64,000 nt of DNA from Pelodera strongyloides. Taxonomy: Eukaryota; Nematoda; Chromadorea; Rhabditida; Rhabditidae. A program made the translations under genes and the position numbers. Positions 42,086 to 52,913 of this stretch are shown here, one piece after another. The stretch is from the NCBI GenBank assembly GCA_036852015.1, contig JAANDG010000651.1:1-64000 (forward strand), in the 5' to 3' direction. Position 1 is the stretch's first letter. Each line of letters begins with the position of its first letter. Under the pieces are notes generated by a model. It was not told where the DNA came from. It saw only the letters and a program-made list of their open reading frames with translations, and ran no database searches.

Positions 42086-44191
42086 GTCGAGTTTCACCAT
42101 TTTACAGCGATATCCACATTCGCTCTTTTGCGTAGATTGTTAAATTATTTATTTACCAGCCTGCTAACGCCGCCTGAGGCGACTTTAAAACGCAGGAACG
42201 GTACACTTGAGTGAACCGTTTGCAACGTATCTTGAAAAATCATTTAATAAGATTCCGATTTCGCTTGCTCAAGATTGTTCAGGCTCTACTTTTATAGCCT
42301 TTAGATATTCTAATTTTCGTTTCGTTCGCACAAACAAAAAAGTAAACTCTTCTCTTTATATAATAAGATTTTCCCTTTTTCTAGGAATATTCGACAACAG
42401 ATGCTGCGGATTCTCTGCGCGAGAGTTATAAAGCTAACAATTGGAGATGTTCAGTCACAATCCACTCGATCGGGACCTTTATTTGTACAGAATTCTTCTA
42501 GATTTGGAAATTTATCTTCTAGATTTGGGAACTCAAGCACGAGCAATCGGTCTGCTTTTACAAAACAGATTGGCTGATAGATATGCGAAATGCCAGCCTA
42601 TTACACATACATGTTATCATTGGATGGATGTTGCTCTCCCAAAAACAGTAACTTTATACGTGAAAATTTGATATGGCTGCCGGCCAAAATACTAACCAGT
42701 TTCGAGTGTTATACAACTCCGTTTGGTAAAGCAAATAAAGCATTTTTGAGTTTTTTCTCTTTTGAACAGCATTGTAGCATTGAATCGTGTTTTGAATGAT
42801 TGAACCACAGGCCCACTGGAGAACTCTCTTGGGGCATGAAACGTTTATTTATTTATTTAGATTCTGCTCAAACATCATCGTCTTCAGTTCAGTACAGTAA
42901 TCCGAATTTCTATCCCCTCGTGTATTGAATTTATGTTGTTGTGAGAAAACCAAAAATTTTTCGGTCGTTTGATTTTTTCGCCTCCATAAGACGATTTTTT
43001 CGAAGTCTACAATAATAATGAGACTGAATAATATGACGTTAACTAATTTTTTTCTAAACTTACGTTCACAGAGTATTTCAAGAATTGAAGAAAATATGTG
43101 AGGATGTAAATACATATCACAGTAGCTAATAAATATAAGCCATAGTCTGCGTAAAAAATTACAGCAATACATATTTTGCACCGTGACTAATCAGACCAAA
43201 GCTGTAGCTTATGTTTAATTTGTTTAGTAAAACTCAAAGCAATTAGTGTCTGTTCGATCAGTTTGCCATCTAATAATAATAGTTTATTGATGGTGCGTAA
43301 TTAACCTATCTCAAAAGTTAGCCCTAAGATCACTTAATTCTCCGTGCGATAATATACGGAACAACGATGACTTTACAACATCGGCTTCCACAAAAATGTT
43401 CGGCGGTATCATTTCGCAAGCCAACGTGCTCGACAATATTCTCACGTCGGAATGGAAGCACGTCAGAATTCTGCACATTTCACGGAGTGGATGTTTCTGG
43501 GTGATAAGGTAAGGCTGACCCATCATTTATTTAGAATGTAACTCGTGGGCCCGTGTCTCAAAACACGTTCTGGAAGAGTGTCAACAAATATGCTTACCTT
43601 TTTCATATGGAGAAAGATCTGTATCAAATTCATATTCGCCCGTAGTCTGCGTAAGAACCATGATGAGATCTCTTGGGAATATTGTATTTTGAAGAACGCG
43701 AGATCACTACAATCTAAACACGAAGTTGCAACTAGCGTCAAACAATTGTTGCCACGAAAGTGTATCTATTTTCCATCTACGTTCAAGGCATTGAAGAATA
43801 ACGCAATTTATTCTTGCCTCAGTCGAGGAAAATAAAGCAGCTTTCTAACTTTTACATCTTATCTTCAACACCGGAGCCACCTATGGCACTCAAATCAATA
43901 CCAATATTTTTTTTATAATGAGTCACCGAATGTATCGAACTTTTTACTTTCCTTCATTTTACATTATGACACGAAGGAGAAGGATAGTAGCCAGTAGACG
44001 TTCCACACGCGACTTCTATTTTATTAAATAACAACCTAGACAGTTTAAACATACAAGCTATGCCACCGCGACTCCGTAACGCACAAACTGGCAAACTTTG
44101 CTTATTCATACATAGAAGCAGAAGAAGCTGTTCCACCACTATTTTCCCAGTTCAATTTATTTCAGGGGGTTTCAATATAGTTCCGTTTCAG
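42086..44191. other. Region without a confident gene
   Basis: AT-rich, with several short open stretches on both strands but no family motif that I recognise. A possible two-exon minus-strand mini-gene is listed at 43523-43661 and an orphan plus-strand exon at 44192-44363. Confidence 0.35.
43523..43661 (-). CDS. Possible very short protein (36 aa), two exons; may be a pseudogene
   Basis: Exon 43661-43598 begins ATG and ends with a GTAAGC donor; exon 43569-43523 follows a CTCTTCCAG acceptor. The phases agree and give a product starting MVLTQTTGEYEFDTDLSPYE and ending TSYILNK, with AATAAA overlapping the stop. It is not recognised. The shortness makes chance splicing plausible. Confidence 0.2.
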
Positions 44192-44363
44192 GCCAAAGCA
44201 ACTAATGGAACATTGGCTGGAAACGTCTACCTTTTCACCAACTTATTATCAAGCCGCACTGAGGGACATCGGCTCTCGAGCCCTGTCTTTGATACCCGGC
44301 GGATTCCTAATCTACGTTCAAAGGAGTCGTCCAGACATTTTCATAACCTATAAAGTAATATAA
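44192..44363 (+). CDS. Orphan terminal exon, 56 aa
   Basis: After a CGTTTCAG acceptor an open segment in phase 2 runs PKQLMEHWLETSTFSPTYYQ ... GFLIYVQRSRPDIFITYKVI and stops at 44363. Codon use and the clean acceptor look real, but I could not find its upstream exons. It may be the tail of a gene interrupted or lost upstream. Confidence 0.3.
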
Positions 44364-44509
44364 CTCTTTCTTATATTTATAAATAATAAATATATACAAT
44401 ACAACAAACAGTAATAAAGAGTGCTATTAAAGAGTTGTGGTGCTATGCGCCCACTGTGTGTTGCAGGCGAGCCGTATAAGTCGCTAGCAAGAACGAAATT
44501 TGGGTGTGG

Positions 44510-44581
44510 GTGGCGGTAGTGTAGTGGTTAGCATACTGGACCGGTAATCCAGAGGTCGTGGGTTCGACCCCCACTCGTCCA
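44510..44581 (+). tRNA. tRNA-like gene 1 (anticodon reads GGT, Thr?, with C33)
   Basis: The pol III A-box TAGTGTAGTGG and B-box GGTTCGACCCC are intact. D-arm GTGTAGTGGTTAGCAT, anticodon stem CTGGA/TCCAG around loop CCGGTAA, T-arm GTGGG/CCCAC around TTCGACC. Acceptor GTGGCGG/TCGTCCA has two mismatches at the base. The loop places GGT at 34-36 but has C at 33 where T is nearly universal. The body resembles eukaryotic tRNA-Gln, so identity is uncertain and it may be a tRNA-derived repeat. Confidence 0.55.
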
Positions 44582-44789
44582 ATACCCCAATTTTTCGTTC
44601 ATGCAATCAAACTAAACGTTGGCCTGACCAGCCTTGAGAGGTCTTGCCTTCATTTAATCAATTCTTTCCGGTTATGCACACCTAGCTGGTATTGTGGTTT
44701 ATAACCCCCCAGGCAGTTGTGGTGCTATGCGCCCACTGTGTGTTGCAGGCGAGCCGTATAAGTCGCTAGCAAGAACGAAATTTGGGTGT

Positions 44790-44862
44790 GGGGCGGTAGT
44801 GTAGTGGTTAGCATACTGGACCGGTAATCCAGAGGTCGTGGGGTTCGACCCCCACTCGTCCC
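44790..44862 (+). tRNA. tRNA-like gene 2 (variant acceptor, extra G in T-arm)
   Basis: Same arms as copy 1, but the acceptor GGGGCGG/TCGTCCC pairs completely (with G-T pairs). The T-arm has an inserted G (GTGGGGTTCGAC), which would distort the standard 5+7+5 T-arm. So each type of copy has one flaw. Confidence 0.5.
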
Positions 44863-45073
44863 AATACCCCAATTTTTCGTTCATGCAATCAAACTAAACT
44901 TTGGCCTGACCAGCCTTGAGAGGTCTTGCCTTCATTTAATCAATTCTTTCCGGTTATGCACACCTAGCTGGTATTGTGGTTTATAACCCCCCAGGCAGTT
45001 GTGGTGCTATGCGCCCACTGTGTGTTGCAGGCGAGCCGTATAAGTCGCTAGCAAGAACGAAATTTGGGTGTGG

Positions 45074-45145
45074 GTGGCGGTAGTGTAGTGGTTAGCATAC
45101 TGGACCGGTAATCCAGAGGTCGTGGGTTCGACCCCCACTCGTCCA
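45074..45145 (+). tRNA. tRNA-like gene 3
   Basis: Identical in its core to copy 1: GTGGCGG acceptor half, A-box and B-box intact, loop CCGGTAA. Confidence 0.55.
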
Positions 45146-45355
45146 ATACCCCAATTTTTCGTTCATGCAATCAAACTAAACTTTGGCCTGACCAGCCTTG
45201 AGAGGTCTTGCCTTCATTTAATCAATTCTTTCCGGTTATGCACACCTAGCTGGTATTGTGGTTTATAACCCCCCAGGCAGTTGTGGTGCTATGCGCCCAC
45301 TGTGTGTTGCAGGCGAGCCGTATAAGTCGCTAGCAAGAACGAAATTTGGGTGTGG

Positions 45356-45427
45356 GTGGCGGTAGTGTAGTGGTTAGCATACTGGACCGGTAATCCAGAG
45401 GTCGTGGGTTCGACCCCCACTCGTCCA
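45356..45427 (+). tRNA. tRNA-like gene 4
   Basis: Identical in its core to copies 1 and 3. The unit continues only to about 45509. Confidence 0.55.
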
Positions 45428-45880
45428 ATACCCCAATTTTTCGTTCATGCAATCAAACTAAACGTTGGCCTGACCAGCCTTGAGAGGTCTTGCCTTCATT
45501 TAATCAATTAAAGAGATCGTTTGATGAAAAATTGACCTTATCGAAGGGCCAAAAATACAATGTTTATTAGATTCAAGTATAGTATCCTTTGCTGCAAATC
45601 ATATTTCATGATTGTTGCGTGTGAGCAGTGGCAATGCGTGTTTCTCGTAACTTTACCCTATCGATTAAGCTTATACAGTTTGTTCACATGTTTCTAGCTA
45701 GATCACATGTCGTTGGTAGTTGTATCAAGCCTCATTTGTAGTTTTCATAATATTTCTGTTCAGTCCTCATATTGCGTATTTTAGTCGTCCGTCTACCTCT
45801 ACTGCTATTTGTACGCGGCAGTAATATGGCCGCATATTTTCTTGACCGATTTGAATTTGGCCGTACATTCCTACTATAAT

Positions 45881-48471
45881 ATGACAACTACTGCAATCGG
45901 ATGTACTGTAATGAAAACGTCACTACAAACTGTTTCCTGGACATATGAGCCTTTTACAGCGGTAAGTTTTCGTTAGGATTAAAATGATGAACACTTCGTA
46001 GTAGGCAATTCGCCGCGACGTGGCGCTTATTGCTAGTTTGTGACACATACATATATGCTGTGAACATCTGAATTTCCTTATGTTATACGCAAATTTTGTT
46101 ATGTCCGGGGACCTGCAAACGTCCGAAAAGACAATAAAAAATCGCCAGCTTTATTGTTAGGTTGCTTATCTTTTTACATTATAAATTACCACTGTTAATA
46201 AGAGTGGATGAAAATTTAGGTCTCTGCCATTCACCGGTTCTTTTCTCTCGTTTTGGATATTGAAATATCCATGCCGCTCCTATTCATAATTGGAGCTATG
46301 CTATCATTCAAACATGTGAGATTTGTGCATTTTTGTAGGACATCCGCTTCTTCAAGGGAAGAAAGCTCTCGTGTGGAAGTGCTTTTTTAACATAAAATTC
46401 AACAAGAATCAAACAACGTTTTTGAACATTCTCATTTTCACAAGTTCTCATATTATACGAACTTGTATTACCCAGCTAGCTAGACGTTAACTAGATTACA
46501 TGCTTGCTAGCTCTAGTTGAAGGTACCAGAAGATGGCTTAGGGATCGCAGTAGCTGCGACATGTAATCATACACCACAATCATACTGTAAGATTAAAGGA
46601 ATAATTCTCTTTACCCAGGTCTCCCACCTTTTGGCAAGTATTTTCTTTGGTGATGCTGTATACAATGATGCATGTACGCCGCATTTATCTGCCACAAATT
46701 GGCTGGGAGGATATTTGGTAATTTAATGTTAATTTTCAAGGGTAAAACATCGAACAATTTGCTACGTGAAACGCATAGCCTACTATACTTTGTCTCGGAC
46801 ACCTACGACAAACTCATAAGCTTTGAACACTGTACTGGACTTAGAAAAGGGAGCGCACCGTACAGAACTATGGTTCTCAACCGCGCTCGCCCCTATTTTT
46901 GGCCTCCTACGCGGCTGGCGTGGGGCGCGCTGCGCGGTTGGCAGGCGGTGCGCTGCGCGGTTGAGTTTCCCGAGGCACCGCGCACCCATCCGCGTAGTTT
47001 GCAAACTACGCAAGTCTGTGCGCCCCCTCTGCGCGGTACGCGGCTGCCAACACCCGCACTGGAAACTGGAAACTGCGCTGATGGCTACGCGCGCACTACA
47101 ATTGGCGTGGATGGGAGAGGGAAACGTTGAACACTTACTCGCGTATTATATTTCCGAGTCGTAGCGTTGCGTTATTCCAAAAAATTTTATTTCTAGGCAA
47201 CACTGCTAACACTCTGGGCTTGCAACTGCATTGCTGCGCTTTTCAACCTTGCCATTTTGATTCATATACGGATTAAGCTCAGCAGGCACACATGTGAGTT
47301 ATTTTTTTTTCATTCATAGAAAGAAATTGCTTTGGACATATATTAATCTCTTTATCTCGATAATATGTTAGTGCCCCAACATCTTTGGGGCTTGTGTCAC
47401 TTTCGTAGAGCCTGTCAATTAACTGCAAAACCAAATATATTGATGAATAACGATTTTTAGATAAGTTGGGACTCCAGTGATAATAAACTTTATAGTGTTT
47501 CAGCTACCATTTCTGTCAACAGAACCGAACAGCGTAACCTCTATTTGGGCATTTTGTGTCAGAGTGTTATTCCGGTGTTCACGCAGGGAATGTCGTTGTT
47601 GCAGCAGTACACGGTGCTGAAGGGAGGTGGGAAGGTTCACTAGGACCAATATATCAGTCGGACTTACGTACAACAGTGAAGCTGGTTTGAGAGCCGTTAA
47701 CCAGTATCCCATATCTGTATTGCGTGTCTTTGCAATTAATGTAAATCATCATGAATCTCATAAAGCCTGAATACCTGTAAAAAATGAGTGCGTGAAGGTG
47801 AAGCTTATTGTAGTATGCTTCCCAGACGTGTTGAAAAGGTATTTTAATTCCCACACTTTAGGAGTACCACTCAGCGCGGGAATTTTATTCACAATTACGA
47901 TAATTTCCCGGTTGTCTATTGCGTTTCGGATGGCATTTCCTTTCATATTTATTAGAAAGTTTCAGGTCAGTTTGGGTTTCAACATTGGGACTAGAAGAGA
48001 GATTCCGGCGCCTTTTTGGGCATATTTGCTACAACGTTTTCACAAGTTTTAGCTTTTTTTGTAGCATCACGGGTAGTCGGGGGAGGAAATAGCGAAAAGA
48101 CTGACGAAAGGATGAATCGGCGATTGTTGAAAACAGCAGCTTTTATACAGAAATTTGATGATGAGCTAATCTGCTTTTCGATACGAATTATATCAGACAC
48201 GCATGATCTGTGCACTAAAACATACACGTCGAATCATTTGTTGTATACTATAAAAGTACTCGTCATGTCACGTAAACCTATAGCCCTTATAAACAGAATC
48301 TGCAGAAAAAAGAAAAAGCCACTGCTAATCATATCAGGAAGATGAGCCAAAATGGTTTCATTACAGATTGAAATTCTACGTCTCATTTCCTGCGGTCGGA
48401 TCCGTCCATATCAAGCTGCAGCTCCGATTTCGTCCATAAGTATCACCAACTGTTCAGCACTAAAACTGTAA
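45881..48471 (+). pseudogene. Serpentine (7TM) receptor-like gene, probably incomplete
   Basis: Supported exons: 45881-45961 (start MTTTAIGCTVM), 46220-46315 (TM-like IEISMPLLFIIGAMLSF), a short piece from 46339 (DIRFFKGRKLSCGS), 46619-46717 (VSHLLASIFFGDAV ... TPHLSATNWLGGYL), 47197-47293 (LLTLWACNCIAALFNLAIL), 47504-47626 (TEQRNLYLGILCQSVIPVF, like the Q-x-x-IP stretch of Str-superfamily TM6), 47862-47965 (GILFTITIISRLSIAFRMAF) and 48367-48471 (tail ending in stop). Phases agree except around the 46339 piece. No TM3/TM4 exon was found between 46718 and 47196, where a GC-rich repeat sits. Either an exon was missed or the gene is a recent pseudogene. Family is Str-like (srd/srh/str type) at best. 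Confidence 0.5.
46855..47135. repeat. GC-rich insertion-like block in receptor-like gene
   Basis: Rich in CGCGGTTG, GCGCGCTGCGCGG and GGCGTGGGG motifs, far above local GC. The ends GGAGCGCACCGTACAGAACT... and ...GAAACGTTGAACACTTACTC are not clearly inverted, but internal CGCGG/CCGCG complementarity is dense. Probably a foreign repeat. Confidence 0.5.
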
Positions 48472-48999
48472 AAGTTCGGATTAAAGCGTGAGAGCATAAA
48501 TCCTTATGAAATGGCAGCTTAGGACTTATGACATATACAATCAACTAAATACTGAATCACTCTACAGTGAGTTGTACAGTAAACTATGTAGTGTGAAGGT
48601 GCGAAGAACAAGTAGCGCTTCGTTCATAGAACATTTAGTCGGCGCCACAAATAAAGAATATTTTTTTGTTGTGCGTGATTGCAAAAATTATTTTACAAGA
48701 AATATTTGTTAGTAAAAGTAAAGTTCGTGGACGTATACGCATTTCCGTCTTAGGGTTGCCTTTTGATTAGGTAATCAATAAAACCTTATTTATGTAATCA
48801 ATAAAGCTTTATTAACTAAAGGTGAGTGCAAATGCAAAGTAAAGGTCCCTCTATTTGAAATTCATATCAAGTGAAATAGAAAGAGAAGGGAGGGCGAAAG
48901 TTGGCTTGCGGCCTTAGTGAGAGCAATCTTCTATGAATTTTTCATGAACTATGGTCCTTGACTTCTTAGAATAAGCGTTCAGTGTTCCAGTTTTCCTTT

Positions 49000-49415
49000 A
49001 AAGGGTTAGGCCCATTTCAAATGACCCCTATTTTTGATGACTCCATCGGATTCTCCGTTTCAAATATAGTAGGATACTATATTTTTCTAATTTTCAAGCG
49101 CAAAATTCACGCAGTATTGAGCAGTCTACCATTGCCAGTCATACCCAACTATTTATCGCATTTGTCACGCCCCTTCGCGCTAATTGGGCAATATGCTCTA
49201 TTGGGCGTGGCAATTGCGATATCGGCCAATCAACGCGAATGGGCGTGCCAACTGCGATGGCTAGCTGTGTATGACTGCACACGGTAAATTGCTGAATAAT
49301 GAGTGATTTTTGCGCTTGAAAATTAGAAAATTATTGCATCCTACTATAGTTGACATGGAGAAGCAGATGGAATACTCAAAGATAGGGGTCATTTGAAATG
49401 GGCCCGACCCTTTAA
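49000..49415. repeat. Family B inverted-repeat element, copy 3
   Basis: AAAGGGTTAGGCCCATTTCA at the left and TGAAATGGGCCCGACCCTTT at the right, with the CATACCCAACTATTTATCGC block inside. Confidence 0.9.
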
Positions 49416-52400
49416 AGCATCATTATTCTTTATTGTTACATAAGACAAGTAAATAATAAATTATTTTATGTATTGTATGCCACTTTATTCACACATATCA
49501 TCGTAACACATAGTAGCAATGAACATTTAGAATAAATATTTAGATACTTACAATTTGATTTAAATGTAATTACATCCCCGTTTATTTTGCACTGGGAGGT
49601 GATTTGCGTAAGAGGCACTGTTATGTCGCCGTACAGCCCGTCGCCGTATTTTTAGTCGCCGTATGATGTATTTCCTTTTATTATGTTTGAACTCAATGCA
49701 ATATCGACGTATATATGTTTAAATGTTTATTAAAATGTCAAAATAATTATATAAGAAGTGTGATCTCTAAGTTGCCAGCTCATCTTGTTTTGCACAAAAC
49801 CGGTTTTCACGTAAATGTTTCCTTTCAATTGTTGCTATTGGCGTGACCACTTTACAACACTAGAACCTTTATTATGACTGACAGAAATAATAATTTTTGT
49901 AAATTCAAAATTTAAAACCTGTACGTGTACACTCGAACTATGCATAATATGCACATTATTTTTTTGAATCTGTATCTGCAAGTTTCCTTTGAAGAGTTTT
50001 TTTATTTAATTTTATTACTTTCTTCTTTCAATAAAGTACTATCGACGGCTTTTTTTCTATTTGAGTCCATAAAAGGATTGGGGAAAAGGAAATATTTGTC
50101 TTTCTTGAATTCGTAGTTGGGTAGTTATTATTCCAATACATCACTTCTTTCAGTAATTTGTTATTCTATTTCTTTTCTTCGTATATTGGAAACCGAATCG
50201 GTAAACTATATTTGTAATTACGTTGCATCTTTGGATATAATAGAGAGAGAGACATTAGCCACAAATTAATATGGCAGCTTTTTATTATTACAGATAACAT
50301 GAACTATCGCATAACTTATTTTTTCTTTCATTACCATCGTTTACGTTCTGCTACAATATGTTAGATGTTTGCGAAAGTCTACATCGTATACAAGTATAGC
50401 TATATAAGGTGACCTACGTAGAGTGTTAACGATGCGAAACTCCGATGGTGCTCGGCGAAAAAAAATCATGTGCGCCTACGCCTCGCCGGGCAACACGCCT
50501 ATTCTTCCCACTTCCAAGACTCTCGTCAGTTTTTCGCTAGTGCACTAAGCACTTTTTTTCCCTCACTCCTGGCGAAGATAGGGTGAAGTCGCCGCTCTCC
50601 CTTTTCCTGATCATGCATCAATTTTCGCACTTTCTTACATTGCCTACCTTTCGGACAATTTTCGCGTCAGTGTTTCGCCATTGTTGGATATGTAAAACAA
50701 AAACACTCCATTGTTTGAAGTGTAGTCTACGTATCTCACGCGCCTAATTTAGATGTTGGTAGCACCATCGGAGGGAGGCATACCTAATGCTATACCATTT
50801 AAAGTGCACACACTTTATTTTACTATGCACTTGTCTTTCCCTCATAAAATCTCATGGGAATTCTATGCAAATCGACTTGACCGCACTCTTGTCTGGTCTA
50901 TTTCTTTGGAGTTAATTGCCGACTGCTGGCACTAGTGTGGACAGAAAGTGTTTTAGTTTTTACGTACGAAATTAGTTGCCAAGCCCGTTTTTTTTCACCC
51001 CCAATTTCATTTTTTTCCTTTTTTTAAGTCTAATCCAATCGACTTATTCTAAAAGGATTATTTTGAATTATAGTTATTGCATAGAACCGTGCAATCCTTG
51101 TATTGTTGTTTATTCGTGTTCTTGACCTAATTCGCGTATCATTGGGGGAAGACTGGCTTTCGGCTATAAATAAGGCATTCGCTTACTGCGTGAAACCAAA
51201 AAACAACAGCTAGCCTGCTCCTGCATTTCAGGCCCAGCACCCACGTGTAAACGGTAAACTTACCCTTCCTTATCTCTTTCAAGTGCAATTTCATGAAGTG
51301 TAGCGCGCTACCCAGACAAGTATAAAATCTTTTTCCAAATTTATCGTTTCAAAAAGCAAGTGCTTTAAGGCGAAATACCGCCCGGTTTTTGAAACGCTTC
51401 GTGGACAACTGAACTATTACGTACTTATGCTAAATAACACGAATTTAGCTCGATGTTTTATTCTAATTTGTTCATTTACATATGCTGCATAAGAATGTTG
51501 GTGCACTCGATGTGTTTCAAAAGCCGACCGGTATTTCGCTATAAAGGATGGGTATTCGTGCTATTTGTTATGCCTTTGGGTTACCAGACCCATAAATTAG
51601 CATAGAGTTCTCTTCCAGGATACATGGGCTTGCACCATGTATTCACTAGCGGACAGTCATTCGTGTCCGATTGCTTCTTTGAGTATGCAACAAATCGCTA
51701 GATTCACTTTTAGAATTTAGAAGTATTTACCAATTCTAAGTAATCATATTATATTTATAAATGCTAAACGCGTTCAAAATAACAAATGAGTATACCAGTA
51801 GATGCAGTCTATTTTGTTTGCTATTCCTATGCATAGCAGTTGCCCAAATAAGAGTTTTCCTTTTATTTTTCCAAGTCGATTCCGGTTTTTACAGCACATA
51901 CATCTAACAATCTAACACAATCTTCAATAAAATCACGGTTAGTACTTAGTACCCAATTGTGAGCAACTACGCTGAGAAACTATTATTCAAAGATGCTTAC
52001 CACATTTTGCTCTTTTTACTTTCATAAGTTTTGCTATATTTATTGCAATAATCATATCCTATGTATGTCAGACGTACGGGAAAACATGTAGGTAGTTTCA
52101 ATGGTTATTTTTTACACAAATTCTTGTAATGAATCTATAAATATTATTATGTAATTACAAATTACTATGTTGACATCTTCTACAATAGAAAAAAGGTGTA
52201 TCGGTTACAAGCACGTAAGCTGTGTTGACGGTGTGACGATCAATAGATATCCATAGAGAGAGAGAGAGCAGGTTTAGCCTGCCGGAACCCTCCTCAAGCA
52301 AAAATGCATGCGAAATTTTTCCATTTACTCTTTAGAGGCAAAGAGACTGGTTGATCGGTTTTCTTTCTTATTGGATCATCTGTTAGTTTTAATGTCATTA

Positions 52401-52913
52401 TTAGGATAAATAATAAGTTTGCAAAAAAGTCTGCAAAAGTATTTCATTTGGAATTATTGTCTCGAAAAATCATTTCTTTCTCACTACTTACATTATATAA
52501 TCACGGTGTTGTCATAAGCTCATCGTACTTTACTTTGCCATCAATTAAATACATAGGGAAGTACCATTATTGTAAAGTAATTTCACTTGTCCATTGTAGT
52601 TGCTAAATTTAAACCTTGTTTTCCGGCAACTATTCCATGCCTTATCATTTATTTGAAGGTCACGCGGATTGCTATCACAGTCGGTAGCACACAGTTGCAA
52701 TTTGTTTGACCAATAATCATAAAAACAAGCCCTATGACTGCATACTTATTTTTTCCCGCTTCTGCCAATAACGTCCGTTTTGTCTAGCGAATACGTTGTC
52801 ACAACGTACTTTTTTTCTGAAGTACTGCGTGTGACGGTTCTAATCGAACTTCTTTACCTTTCGGTGGCTAATTACGCAATAGGTGTGTCGATAATTAAAA
52901 AAAATGATTCCAG
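49416..52913. other. 3.5-kb AT-rich region without a recognisable gene
   Basis: It contains a family A MITE at 51366-51543 (GGCGAAATACCGCCCGG at the left, AAGCCGACCGGTATTTCGC at the right), an AG microsatellite near 52254-52270 and pyrimidine-rich stretches. No splice-linked coding segments were found. Confidence 0.5.

Larger units (their letters stand above)
44434..45509. repeat. Tandem array of a 282-bp unit, nearly four copies, each with a tRNA-like gene
   Basis: The marker GTTGTGGTGCTATGCGCCCA begins at 44434, 44716, 44998 and 45280, an exact 282-nt period. Copies differ by single bases (for example AAACGTTGG versus AAACTTTGG). The last copy stops at TTAATCAATT near 45509. The near-identity indicates recent tandem amplification or concerted evolution. 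Confidence 0.97.

Noticed and set aside
46783..47164. Several overlapping open frames of 70-150 aa
   Set aside because: Caused by high GC and lack of stops in the GC-rich repeat block; no recognisable domains.
47991..48345. Open frames on both strands after the receptor-like exon at 47965
   Set aside because: Lies in the intron to the in-phase terminal exon at 48367; no domain recognised.
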